Assembly (NCBI GenBank): GCA_025559845.1
Contig: CP048470.1
Coordinates: forward strand, 162,001-226,000
Origin: Agrobacterium tumefaciens
GTDB taxonomy: Bacteria > Pseudomonadota > Alphaproteobacteria > Rhizobiales > Rhizobiaceae
Reading direction: 5' to 3'
Length of the DNA stretch: 64,000 nucleotides
A model generated the notes under the pieces. The model saw only the letters and a program-made list of their open reading frames with translations. It searched no databases and was not told where the DNA came from. The position numbers and the translations under genes were made by a program. This document shows positions 9,930 through 18,322 of the stretch, in pieces. Position 1 is the stretch's first letter; each line of letters opens with the position of its first letter.

Positions 9930-9949
9930 TTGTACGATATGTATGACAA
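9930..9949. promoter_or_regulatory. Candidate regulator half-sites between kduI and udh
   Basis: TTGTACGATA and TGTATGACAA stand side by side in the divergent kduI/udh control region. Both resemble the TTGTATGATGA arm of the perfect palindrome before kdgD. The similarity is partial, so this is a candidate second operator only. Confidence 0.35.
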
Positions 9950-10006
9950 GGTCAATAGGCCCACGGGACCGAATGACCGCATCCTGTTTGCTGGAGGAAA
10001 TTTGCA

Positions 10007-10804
10007 ATGAAACGGCTTCTTGTTACCGGAGCGGCAGGTCAGCTTGGCCAGGTTATGCGACAGCGCCTCGCACATCTTGCCGACGTCATCCGGGTTGCCG
10101 ACATTGCACCTCTGGGAAAGCCGGGCCTGAATGAGGAATGTGTTCAATGTGACCTTTCCGATGCGGCCGCAGTCAAGGACATGGTGGCTGGTTGCGACGG
10201 CATCATCCATTTCGGCGGCGTTTCGGTGGAGCGCCCCTTCGAGCAGATCCTTCAGGGCAACATCATCGGCCTTTACAATCTTTATGAAGCCGCACGGGCG
10301 CACGGACAGCCCCGTATCGTGTTTGCAAGTTCCAATCATACGATTGGCTACTACGCGCAGACCGAGCGACTGACACACGACGTTCCGTTTCGCCCTGACG
10401 GGCTCTATGGTGTTTCCAAATGCTTCGGCGAGGCGCTGGCACGCATGTACTTCGAAAAATTCGGCCAGGAGACCGCACTGGTGCGGATCGGTTCATGCAC
10501 ACCCGAACCCGCAAATCACCGGATGTTATCGAGCTGGTTTTCACACGATGATTTTACGTCGCTGATCGAAGCCGTGTATCGCGCACCCATTCTCGGCTGC
10601 CCTGTCATCTGGGGCGCATCCGCCAATGACGCCAGCTGGTGGGACAATTCGCATATCGGTTATCTCGGATGGAAACCGAAAGACAATGCGGAAAGCTTTA
10701 GACAGCACATCGATGCAACTGTGCCAAGACCGGCTGCAACGGACGCTGTGGCACGGTTTCAGGGCGGCGTATTTATCGACAATCCGATTTTTACCGAGAA
10801 TTGA
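10007..10804 (+). CDS. udh: Uronate dehydrogenase
   Basis: A 265-residue extended-type SDR with the NAD-binding GAAGQLG (8-14), 'ASSNHTIGYY' (107-116), and the Y134-x3-K138 catalytic pair in 'YGVSKCFGE'. Length and sequence fit the Agrobacterium uronate dehydrogenase, which oxidises D-galacturonate or D-glucuronate to the aldaro-1,5-lactone with NAD+. The product is the substrate of Gli in the same cluster. Ribosome site GGAGGAAA. The regulator gene follows on the same strand after 140 bases. Confidence 0.93.
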   Translation: MKRLLVTGAAGQLGQVMRQRLAHLADVIRVADIAPLGKPGLNEECVQCDLSDAAAVKDMVAGCDGIIHFGGVSVERPFEQILQGNIIGLYNLYEAARAHGQPRIVFASSNHTIGYYAQTERLTHDVPFRPDGLYGVSKCFGEALARMYFEKFGQETALVRIGSCTPEPANHRMLSSWFSHDDFTSLIEAVYRAPILGCPVIWGASANDASWWDNSHIGYLGWKPKDNAESFRQHIDATVPRPAATDAVARFQGGVFIDNPIFTEN

Positions 10805-10944
10805 AACCATGAACCACACGTGTCTGCGGCATCGGAACGAAGACTTCAGTAAAATTTGCAGCGACTGAAGATTGCGCGTCGTGGCGCGATTGGCGTATCC
10901 GAAGGCTTCAACGAACCCTGTTCCTCCATGAAACGGCCCTGACC

Positions 10945-11688
10945 ATGACAAAAGCGATCGTATCCGAACCAGTAGCACCGCAAGGCAGGACCCTTGTGGT
11001 GAAGGTGTCGGACGAACTGCGCAGCCAGATTGTCAAAGGCCGTTACAAAACCGGTGACCGTCTGCCGTCCGAGGCACAATTAACGCAGGAGTTTGGCGTC
11101 AGCCGGACCGTCGTCCGTGAAGCCATCGCCGCCTTGCGGTCTGATGGTCTTGTTGAGCCCCGTCAGGGTGCCGGAGTTTTTGTCCTGGAGCCGCCAGCTG
11201 CCGAACGCCGCCCGTTCGACAATGTGGACCTCGCTCGTGTCTCATCATTGATTGAAATGCTGGAACTGCGGACAGCCGTGGAAGGTGATGCAGCAGGTCT
11301 TGCCGCAGTTCGCCGTTCTCCCGCGCAGGAAGAGAAAATCATCGAGGCTTTTGACGCCTTTCGCAGCAGCGCCGCAAAAGGGTCACCGACAGCAGAGGCA
11401 GACTTTGCCTTTCATCTTGCCATCGCGAATGCAGCCAATAACCCCCGCTTCAGCGAGTTCCTCGAAGTCCTTGGAGCGACACTAATTCCGCGCCGCGCCG
11501 TCTCCAAAGACGGCGCAGAAAAGGTGCTGTCACCTGAAGACCTCGAACGCCTCGTTGGCGAACATGAAGCTATCCTCATCGCCATTCAGGATGGCGATGA
11601 GGAGGCGGCCCGCGCAGCAATGCGCCTTCATCTGAAAAACAGCCAGATGCGGTATCGCGCCATGCTGCGAACACCGCGCTCAATTTGA
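10945..11688 (+). CDS. GntR-family regulator, FadR/FCD subgroup, of hexuronate genes
   Basis: A 247-residue protein with an N-terminal winged helix (residues about 15-82, 'RLPSEAQLTQEFGVSRTVVR') and a C-terminal FCD ligand domain (about 95-235, 'DFAFHLAIANAANNPRFSEF'), whose histidines bind a metal and an organic acid in this family. It lies between udh and the KdgF-like cupin, so it probably represses the uronate genes until an aldarate or uronate intermediate appears. The palindrome at 8270-8292 has the size and symmetry expected of its site. The ribosome site is weak. Confidence 0.88.
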   Translation: MTKAIVSEPVAPQGRTLVVKVSDELRSQIVKGRYKTGDRLPSEAQLTQEFGVSRTVVREAIAALRSDGLVEPRQGAGVFVLEPPAAERRPFDNVDLARVSSLIEMLELRTAVEGDAAGLAAVRRSPAQEEKIIEAFDAFRSSAAKGSPTAEADFAFHLAIANAANNPRFSEFLEVLGATLIPRRAVSKDGAEKVLSPEDLERLVGEHEAILIAIQDGDEEAARAAMRLHLKNSQMRYRAMLRTPRSI

Positions 11689-11715
11689 TCAGCATTTCTA
11701 TAGAGGAGAATGAAT

Positions 11716-12030
11716 ATGCAGCGTCCCGCCTTCCCGACGGTTTCCCCGGATCAGGGTGTCCAGCGAACCGTACTCTCGGAAGCCGCCGAATTGATGGTCG
11801 TTTCGTTCCGATTTGACAAGGACGCCGAAGGCAAGTTGCACAGCCATCCCCATGTTCAGTCCACCTATGTTGCCAGCGGTCGCTTCCGGTTTTTCCGCAA
11901 CGGCGAAGCCTACGAGCTGAAGCAGGGTGATAGCCTGGTTATCCCTGGCAATGTCGAGCATGGTTGCGTCTGCCTGGAACAGGGCGAACTGATTGACTGC
12001 TTCACCCCGCGTCGGGATGACTTCCTGTAA
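11716..12030 (+). CDS. kdgF: Small cupin protein, KdgF-like uronate linearising enzyme
   Basis: A 104-residue single-domain cupin with metal-binding residues H-x-H-x3-Q ('HSHPHVQSTY') and a later H ('GNVEHGC'), as in KdgF. KdgF proteins convert 4,5-unsaturated monouronates from pectin or alginate lyases to the linear ketone used by KduI. An ATG at 11710 is in frame, but the ribosome site GAGGAG is only about 2 bases before it; the ATG at 11716 has normal spacing. It follows the GntR gene by 27 bases. The name rests on context and family; other small cupins look similar. Confidence 0.72.
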   Translation: MQRPAFPTVSPDQGVQRTVLSEAAELMVVSFRFDKDAEGKLHSHPHVQSTYVASGRFRFFRNGEAYELKQGDSLVIPGNVEHGCVCLEQGELIDCFTPRRDDFL

Positions 12031-12050
12031 GACGTCATCGAAACTTAGCC

Positions 12051-13283
12051 TCAGCGCAGAGAAAGATCTCTCAGGCTACGTGGCAGGCTCGTCATGCATT
12101 CGGCCCCGGTGGCCGTTATGAGGAATTGATCCTCAATCATCAGGGCACCCAGCCCTTCGCCGTAAAAAGGCGCTTCAACAGCAACGACCATGCCGGGTTC
12201 GATGATCTCGGCATTGTCGCTCGAGAAAAACGGCCACTCCTCGATACCAACGCCGCCGCCGACCGAATGGCCGAAATGTCCCCGGAAATACTCACCAAAC
12301 CCATGGTTCCGCATGGCCGCCAGCATTGTGGCATGGACGGCGCCAAAGCTGTTGCCTGGGCGGAGCGCATCAACGCCGTTTGCGAATGCATCTTCCAGTG
12401 CTGCGAAGACATCCGCGGCAAGAGAGCTGACCGGACCGAAGGAGAAGGTTCTCGCGCCATCCGACGAATATCCGTCGACCAGCGTTCCGACATCCGCCTT
12501 GATCAGCGCACCCGGCGTGACAACTGCCTTCATGTCCGACAAGGCAGGACCAACCGAAATATAATCCCAATGGCCACTCAGCGAAAACCCGTTCTTGCTG
12601 GCATAGGCTTGCGCGCCGGATTTCCACGCGGCTGAAAGGCTGGAGAGCGCCACACCTGGGCTGACTTCCTCAGCCATGCTGACAAGACCCGCTTCTGCCG
12701 CACGCGCCGCGCGGCGCAGACGTTCTATCTCCACCGACGATTTTATGACACGCAAACGGCGCAGTGTTTCTGATCCATCGACCCAGATCACATCGGGGAG
12801 AGCACGTCTCAGCGCATCGAAATCAGCCGCTGGCATGAATTCGAGATCAGCCCCGATACGCCCCTTTGCAAGACCACGCTCGTTGAGCACCTCGAGTAAC
12901 AGCGTAAAACAAGCCGAACGGTCGAACGTCTCAGGCCGAAAGCCACCAATGTGGGACCGCCGGTAAGCGTCATCGATCTGCGCCAACGTTTCAACACCGG
13001 AGAGGTCGACGATATCAATCCAGATGCGATGGCTGCGAATGTCGACGTTTGGCGCAACCTTTCGGACTGATGGAGCAGCATGGTCGCTGACAATGGCTGC
13101 AAGAGGGGCCGTCGCATCGGAAGGAACGATTGCAATGGCTGAGCCTGCCCTGCCCCACATGGTTGCGACACCAGCCTGGGCACCGATTGCATAACGGAAA
13201 GCCTCTGGCTGGAAGAGCACCAGCGCATCAAGCCCGGCTTCGCGCATCAAGGTTTCGGCACGGTCCCTGTTGATATCGCTCAT
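12051..13283 (-). CDS. M24-family metallopeptidase (Xaa-Pro aminopeptidase/creatinase fold)
   Basis: A 410-residue cytoplasmic protein. It has an N-terminal creatinase-type domain (to about residue 175) and a C-terminal pita-bread domain with all five metal ligands in place: D264, D275, H339, E370 and E384. That supports a real dinuclear metallohydrolase rather than a creatinase, which lacks the metal. Its substrate is not evident: X-Pro dipeptides are the default, but family members in catabolic clusters also split other amide bonds. It is convergent with the cupin gene and separated by a terminator from the oxidoreductase operon upstream. Ribosome site GGAGG. Confidence 0.83.
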   Translation of the reverse strand: MSDINRDRAETLMREAGLDALVLFQPEAFRYAIGAQAGVATMWGRAGSAIAIVPSDATAPLAAIVSDHAAPSVRKVAPNVDIRSHRIWIDIVDLSGVETLAQIDDAYRRSHIGGFRPETFDRSACFTLLLEVLNERGLAKGRIGADLEFMPAADFDALRRALPDVIWVDGSETLRRLRVIKSSVEIERLRRAARAAEAGLVSMAEEVSPGVALSSLSAAWKSGAQAYASKNGFSLSGHWDYISVGPALSDMKAVVTPGALIKADVGTLVDGYSSDGARTFSFGPVSSLAADVFAALEDAFANGVDALRPGNSFGAVHATMLAAMRNHGFGEYFRGHFGHSVGGGVGIEEWPFFSSDNAEIIEPGMVVAVEAPFYGEGLGALMIEDQFLITATGAECMTSLPRSLRDLSLR

Positions 13284-13362
13284 GAAGCCTCCGCAAGCCT
13301 GTTCTACTCGCAGCGCGAGCAGAGTTCATCCGGCTTTCGCTTTAGCAGCCATCAGAAATATT

Positions 13363-13390
13363 AAAAAGGCGGGAGATCGCTCTCCCGCCT
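13363..13390 (-). terminator. Rho-independent terminator after the fused oxidoreductase gene
   Basis: A perfect 10-bp stem (13367-13376 with 13381-13390) with a 4-nt loop is followed on the minus strand by TTTTT. It lies just after the stop codon at 13397 and ends the ABC/oxidoreductase operon. Confidence 0.85.
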
Positions 13391-13396
13391 ATTGTT

Positions 13397-15400
13397 TTAG
13401 GCCGCCAAGCGTTTGAGCTGATCTTCGGTTAGGCTGATGTCGAGTGCGGAAAGGCTATCCTCCAGCTCGGCAATAGTGCGTGGGCCAATCAGCGGGATAA
13501 CCGGGAACGGCTGAGCGATCACATAAGCCAAGGCAATGTGGATCGGCAGGCGACCAAGTTCTTGCCCAAGCTCGATTGCCCTGTCACGACGCTCGAAATT
13601 GCGATCCGAATACCAGACACGGACGATTTCCTCGTCGTCCCGCTTGTCTCGACCGGCCCGATCCGTAAAGAAACCGCGTCCTTGGCTGGACCATGCAAAA
13701 TTGGGAACGTTGCGGGCGTTCAGCCACGTTTTCCAGTCGTCGTTGGATGCGGCGACACATCCGGCCCAGATCGGGTCCAGCATCTCGGCAAGCGAAAAGT
13801 TGTTGGAAAGTGCGGCCGGCTGCTGCTTGCCATTCTTCTGGGCATAGGCAGCCGCTTCGTCCATCCGCTCCCGAGTCCAGTTCGAGCCACCGAAGATGCC
13901 GCGAATGCGTCCACGCCTTACCTCGGCGTCCATCGCATCGACGAATTCACCAACCGGCACCTCAAGATTATCGCGATGCATGAAATAGACATCGACGTAA
14001 TCCGTCTTCAACCTTTCCAGTGACTGATCAAGCTGCTTGGAGATCATATCAGGATAGCAAAGCGGCGAATGGGCGCCTTTGCCGATCAGGACAATCTCCT
14101 CGCGCGGCACGTTCCGGCTCGTATGCCAATCGCCAAAGATCGCCTCGGTCTTGCCACCACCGTAGACGTAGGCGGTATCGAAAAGATTGCCGCCTGCCTC
14201 GTAAAAGGCATCGAGTGTCAGCGAAGCGGATGCAAAATTCGGGAAAAATTCAAACCCGAGCGCGACGACGGAAGCCGGTTTCGAAATCCCCGGGATCTGG
14301 CGCTTCGGCACGGCGTTGCCTGCTTCGACCTTGCCTCCGGCGATATTGGTGGTCCTCACGGATGCCTTCTCGACGCCGTACTCAAGTCCAACAGCTGCAC
14401 GCCACTGATCCATGACCCTGAGATTGCCGAGGGTGTCCGCCCACGTCATGCCGGGGGCTTCAAACTCCTGCCGGCCCTCACGGATCGCCTTGCCTGCAGC
14501 ATCGACCTCAAATGAGTAAAGCCAACGATCCTCCGGTACCTCTATCGTTTCCGTCTCCGTGCCCTTGATGATCTCGATCCGACCAACGCCCCCCTTGTGA
14601 CCCGAGGCAAACCAGAAATCCTTGACCTCGATGCGCCCCTCAGACCCGATGATCCGGAGGACGTTATCCTGTGAAGCCATGATCGAGCATGAGACTTCCG
14701 CGACAATTCCATTTGGAAATTTCAAAACCGCCGAGGCCCATTCATCAACGCCGGATTGGCCGAGATAAGCCACGCCAGAAACTTTATCCGGTTCTGCGAA
14801 AGCTTTTCCATCGGCAGCTCCAGCCACAAGTCTTGCCATCGACACGGGGTAGCCACCGACATCCAGAATACCTCCTCCGGCCATCTCGTTGGCAAAAAGC
14901 CTGTGGTCAGGCCGGAAGGTGCCCATGTTGAAGCCGAAGCTCGACCGGATGATGCGGATGTCGCCGACAGCACGCTTCCTGATCAACTCGACCAATTTGG
15001 CGGTCTGTGGATGCAGGCGGTACATATAGGCTTCACCGGCAAAGACGCCGGCCTTTTTCGCCTCGTAGAAAATCGCGTCCGCATCATAGGCGGAAAGCGC
15101 GATCGGCTTTTCGACGAGGACATGTTTGCCCGCCCTGATTGCCTTGATTGCCCACTCAGCGTGGCCCGTATGGGGCGTGGCGATATAAACGGCGTCGATC
15201 AGCGGATCGACGAGCAGAGCCTCATAGCCCTTGATGATGCGGGCACCGGCGAAAGCCTCTGCGAGCCCCGGCTTATCGGGGTTGCGTGTCGCTATAGCCT
15301 CAAGCTTACCGGTAGTGGAGTGCGATATACCGTCTGCAAAAGTCCGCGCGATGGTACCTGGACCAATAATGCCCCAGCGGATCGGTTGGTCGGTCGTCAT
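13397..15400 (-). CDS. Fused Gfo/Idh/MocA oxidoreductase and aldo/keto reductase
   Basis: A 667-residue two-enzyme protein in one uninterrupted frame. Residues 1-340 are a Gfo/Idh/MocA dehydrogenase (Rossmann 'WGIIGPGTIA', the EKP motif at 97-99, the C-terminal sheet domain). After a linker of about 25 residues, residues 370-667 are an aldo/keto reductase with the full tetrad D408, Y413, K441 and H475. Both halves therefore look catalytic. It follows the ATPase gene of a sugar ABC importer by 39 bases, so the fusion probably performs two redox steps on the imported sugar or cyclitol. The substrate is unknown. Confidence 0.9.
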   Translation of the reverse strand: MTTDQPIRWGIIGPGTIARTFADGISHSTTGKLEAIATRNPDKPGLAEAFAGARIIKGYEALLVDPLIDAVYIATPHTGHAEWAIKAIRAGKHVLVEKPIALSAYDADAIFYEAKKAGVFAGEAYMYRLHPQTAKLVELIRKRAVGDIRIIRSSFGFNMGTFRPDHRLFANEMAGGGILDVGGYPVSMARLVAGAADGKAFAEPDKVSGVAYLGQSGVDEWASAVLKFPNGIVAEVSCSIMASQDNVLRIIGSEGRIEVKDFWFASGHKGGVGRIEIIKGTETETIEVPEDRWLYSFEVDAAGKAIREGRQEFEAPGMTWADTLGNLRVMDQWRAAVGLEYGVEKASVRTTNIAGGKVEAGNAVPKRQIPGISKPASVVALGFEFFPNFASASLTLDAFYEAGGNLFDTAYVYGGGKTEAIFGDWHTSRNVPREEIVLIGKGAHSPLCYPDMISKQLDQSLERLKTDYVDVYFMHRDNLEVPVGEFVDAMDAEVRRGRIRGIFGGSNWTRERMDEAAAYAQKNGKQQPAALSNNFSLAEMLDPIWAGCVAASNDDWKTWLNARNVPNFAWSSQGRGFFTDRAGRDKRDDEEIVRVWYSDRNFERRDRAIELGQELGRLPIHIALAYVIAQPFPVIPLIGPRTIAELEDSLSALDISLTEDQLKRLAA

Positions 15401-15439
15401 GAAAAACCTCGTATGTTCCTGGATGGTTCTTGGGGAAGA

Positions 15440-16525
15440 TCAGCGCAAACGCGCGCCATGGCTGTCGAAAAGAAATGTTTTGCGAGCCATCAGGCCCACG
15501 GTCAGTTGATCGCGCTTGCCAACGTCGCGCGATTCAGGCCGTTCAACGATGAGTGGCTCACCGCCTGCCGTACCGGCATAGACATAGCTGGTATTGCCGA
15601 GATGCTCGGCCACATCGACATGAAGCTGGAGGTCGGCATCGCCAGAACCGGCCTCGGTGAAATGTTCGGGCCTAATTCCCAATGCAACCTTTGTCCCCTC
15701 GGGGATTGGGCTTTCAACAGCAAGCGAAAGCCGCACAGTGGGGTCGCTCGTCAACGCGACGGTCGCATCATTCATGCCGCTGGCAATGACTGTCGCATCG
15801 AGGAAGTTCATCTTTGGCGAACCGACAAAACCTGCGACAAACCGGTTGGTGGGATCATCGTAAAGATCGAGTGGAGCACCCACCTGCTCGATATTTCCGG
15901 ATCGCAACACGACGATCTTGTCGGCCAGTGTCATGGCTTCCGTCTGATCGTGAGTGACATAGATCATCGTCGTGCCGAGTTGCTTGTGCAGGCGCGAAAT
16001 TTCCACGCGCATCTGGACGCGCAGTTCTGCATCGAGGTTTGATAACGGTTCATCAAAGAGAAAGACCTGCGGCTCGCGGACGATCGCTCTGCCAATCGCC
16101 ACACGTTGCCGCTGACCGCCGGAAAGCTGTTTGGGCCGGCGTTCCATCAACTCGTTGATTTGCAAGATCTCGGCGGCGCGTGCGACACGCTTTTCGGTAT
16201 CGGCTTTCGGGTTGCCGTTCATCCTGAGGCCGAAAGAGAGGTTTTCCCTGACAGTCATGTGCGGATAAAGCGCGTAGGACTGAAACACCATGGCAATGCC
16301 GCGATCAGCCGGATCAGCATCGTTGACGGTCCGTCCAGCGATGCTGATATCGCCGTCCGAGATATCCTCCAAACCGGCAATCATGCGCAGCAGCGTCGAC
16401 TTCCCACAGCCGGACGGGCCGACAAAAACCACAAATTCACCATCCGCGATTTCCAGATCGGCACCATGAATGACCTCAAGCGCACCGTAGCGTTTGATGA
16501 CCTTTTTGAGCGAAAGTTCCGCCAT
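15440..16525 (-). CDS. Sugar ABC transporter ATPase (UgpC/MsmK class)
   Basis: A 361-residue ATPase with Walker A GPSGCGKST (about 37-45), the signature LSGGQRQR, Walker B 'VFLFDEPLSNLD', and the C-terminal TOBE-type regulatory domain ('LGIRPEHF') typical of CUT1 importers. It is preceded by the two permease genes and followed by the fused oxidoreductase. It energises import of the sugar bound by the receptor encoded at 18323-19594. Ribosome site GGAGG. Confidence 0.95.
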   Translation of the reverse strand: MAELSLKKVIKRYGALEVIHGADLEIADGEFVVFVGPSGCGKSTLLRMIAGLEDISDGDISIAGRTVNDADPADRGIAMVFQSYALYPHMTVRENLSFGLRMNGNPKADTEKRVARAAEILQINELMERRPKQLSGGQRQRVAIGRAIVREPQVFLFDEPLSNLDAELRVQMRVEISRLHKQLGTTMIYVTHDQTEAMTLADKIVVLRSGNIEQVGAPLDLYDDPTNRFVAGFVGSPKMNFLDATVIASGMNDATVALTSDPTVRLSLAVESPIPEGTKVALGIRPEHFTEAGSGDADLQLHVDVAEHLGNTSYVYAGTAGGEPLIVERPESRDVGKRDQLTVGLMARKTFLFDSHGARLR

Positions 16526-16537
16526 GCGGCCTCCTTC

Positions 16538-17374
16538 TTACTTGACCGCACCGGCGGAGATGCCGGCGATGAAATGACGTTGCAGAAAGACGAACACCAC
16601 GAGGATGGGCGCGGTGAGCAGGACAGCCCCCGCCATGATGCCGCCCCATGAAACCTTGGTGAGCCCGATGAGGGTGCCAAGAGCCACGGGTGCGGTCATC
16701 ATTCCTGGGCGGGAATTGATGAGGAGCGGCCAGAGGTAGTTGTTCCATGACGCCAGGAAGAGAATGATCGATAAGGCAGCCATGGTGGGCCGTGCGAGTG
16801 GCAGCGCAACGCGCAGGAATATCTGCCATTCTTTTACGCCTTCGACACGCGCCGCATCGAAAAGCTCAGTCGGCATCATGGAGAAGGATTGGCGCATGAA
16901 GAGCACGCCAAGCGAGTTGAACAGAGGCGGTACGATCAATGCCACCCATGTGTTGGCGAGCTTGAACTCGCGCGCCACCATAATGAACTGCGGGATGACG
17001 ACAACGGCGAAGGGCAGTGTAATTGTCCCGAGAATAATTGCGACGACAACCGTCTTGCCTGCAAAGCGGTAGCGCGCCAGCGCCCAGCCCGCCATTGATG
17101 TCAGGAAAACTGAAAGGATCGTATAGATCACCGCGACGGTGATCGAGATGAACATGGCCCTCAGAAAATTCGTATCTGCCTGAAGGTTTCTGAAATTCTC
17201 GAGGAAGTTCGTGGAGGGCACCAGCACGATATCGGGGCTGAAAATGCCGTAGTCCGGCATCGTTGAAAACACGAACATCATCCAGAGCGGAAACAGCCAG
17301 ATAATCGCAAGAGGCGTCAGAACCGCATGCAGACTGAGTTTCTGCCAGAACAGGGATTTCGACTTCGATCTCAT
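16538..17374 (-). CDS. Carbohydrate ABC transporter permease (MalG type)
   Basis: A 278-residue inner-membrane subunit with about six helices and the EAA loop near 'FDAARVEGVKEWQIFLRVALP'. The ATG at 17374 is preferred over the in-frame start at 17395: it has GGGAGG at proper distance and overlaps the stop of the upstream permease gene (ATGA). It is the second membrane half of the CUT1 importer in this operon. Confidence 0.92.
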   Translation of the reverse strand: MRSKSKSLFWQKLSLHAVLTPLAIIWLFPLWMMFVFSTMPDYGIFSPDIVLVPSTNFLENFRNLQADTNFLRAMFISITVAVIYTILSVFLTSMAGWALARYRFAGKTVVVAIILGTITLPFAVVVIPQFIMVAREFKLANTWVALIVPPLFNSLGVLFMRQSFSMMPTELFDAARVEGVKEWQIFLRVALPLARPTMAALSIILFLASWNNYLWPLLINSRPGMMTAPVALGTLIGLTKVSWGGIMAGAVLLTAPILVVFVFLQRHFIAGISAGAVK

Positions 17375-18231
17375 TTCGGCTCCCTCCCGATCCATAGGTT
17401 GAGAAGCGAAATGGCGATGGCGAGCGCTGCCATTGTGTAGGCGATTGCAGACGCGTAGCCGAAATTCAAAGAGGTAAAGCCCTGTCGGTAGAGGAAGAGC
17501 CCCAGCGTTTCGGTACCGCCGCCTGGTCCGCCACGATTGGTGATCAGGAATGGTTCGGCAAAGAGCTGCATTGTGCCGATGACGGAAAGAACCGCGCAGA
17601 ACAGGATGATCGGCTTCAGGAGTGGCAGCGTAATGTGAAAGAACTGCTGTCTCTTGCTGACCTTGTCGAGTGTGGCTGCCTCGTAGACGTCGCCCGGGAT
17701 GGATTGGAGCCCAGCCAGAATGATTATGGCGTTATAACCTGCCCAGCGCCACGTAACGGCAATAATAACGAGTGCCATGGCAGCGTTGGCATTGTCGAAC
17801 CAGGAGATGGGTGACAGGCCAACGGAGGTGATCAGCTTGTTGACGATGCCAAAATCGGCGCTGAACATCAGTCGGAACACCGCAGCGTAGGCAACCTCAC
17901 CGACGACGACAGGTGCAAAGAACGCGAAGCGATAGAGCGGACGCACTTTCAGGAGTGGCGAATTCAGAAGCACCGCCATGACCGTAGCCAGCGCGATCAT
18001 CACAGGCACCTGAATGACGAGTATGATCAGTGTGTTGTAGAGGGCGTTGTAAAAGGCCGGATCGGCAACGAGCCTCCCCCAGTTGAGCGAGGGCGCGAAC
18101 CGCCATGGGTTTATGCGCGTGTTCTGAAACGACAGCAAAAACGAACTGATGATCGGCCAGAGCCAGAAAGTTGCGAAGATCAGAAGATAGGGCGCAAGGA
18201 ACGCGTAAGCGATCCTGTTCCTTGACGGCAT
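17371..18231 (-). CDS. Carbohydrate ABC transporter permease (MalF/UgpA type)
   Basis: A 286-residue permease with about six helices, the N-terminal 'YAFLAPYLLIFATFWLWP' common to the family, and the EAA loop at 'YEAATLDKVSKRQQFFHITL'. Its stop overlaps the start of the MalG-type partner. It follows the receptor gene by 91 bases. The ribosome site is GGGAGG. Confidence 0.93.
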   Translation of the reverse strand: MPSRNRIAYAFLAPYLLIFATFWLWPIISSFLLSFQNTRINPWRFAPSLNWGRLVADPAFYNALYNTLIILVIQVPVMIALATVMAVLLNSPLLKVRPLYRFAFFAPVVVGEVAYAAVFRLMFSADFGIVNKLITSVGLSPISWFDNANAAMALVIIAVTWRWAGYNAIIILAGLQSIPGDVYEAATLDKVSKRQQFFHITLPLLKPIILFCAVLSVIGTMQLFAEPFLITNRGGPGGGTETLGLFLYRQGFTSLNFGYASAIAYTMAALAIAISLLNLWIGREPK

Positions 18232-18322
18232 GACGACCTCCCGTTGCCGGTTCAGTAGATTGGGCCGGATGAATGACTTCGAACGTGGCGCCTGCCCGCA
18301 TGGGAGCAGGCGCCGTCCAATG

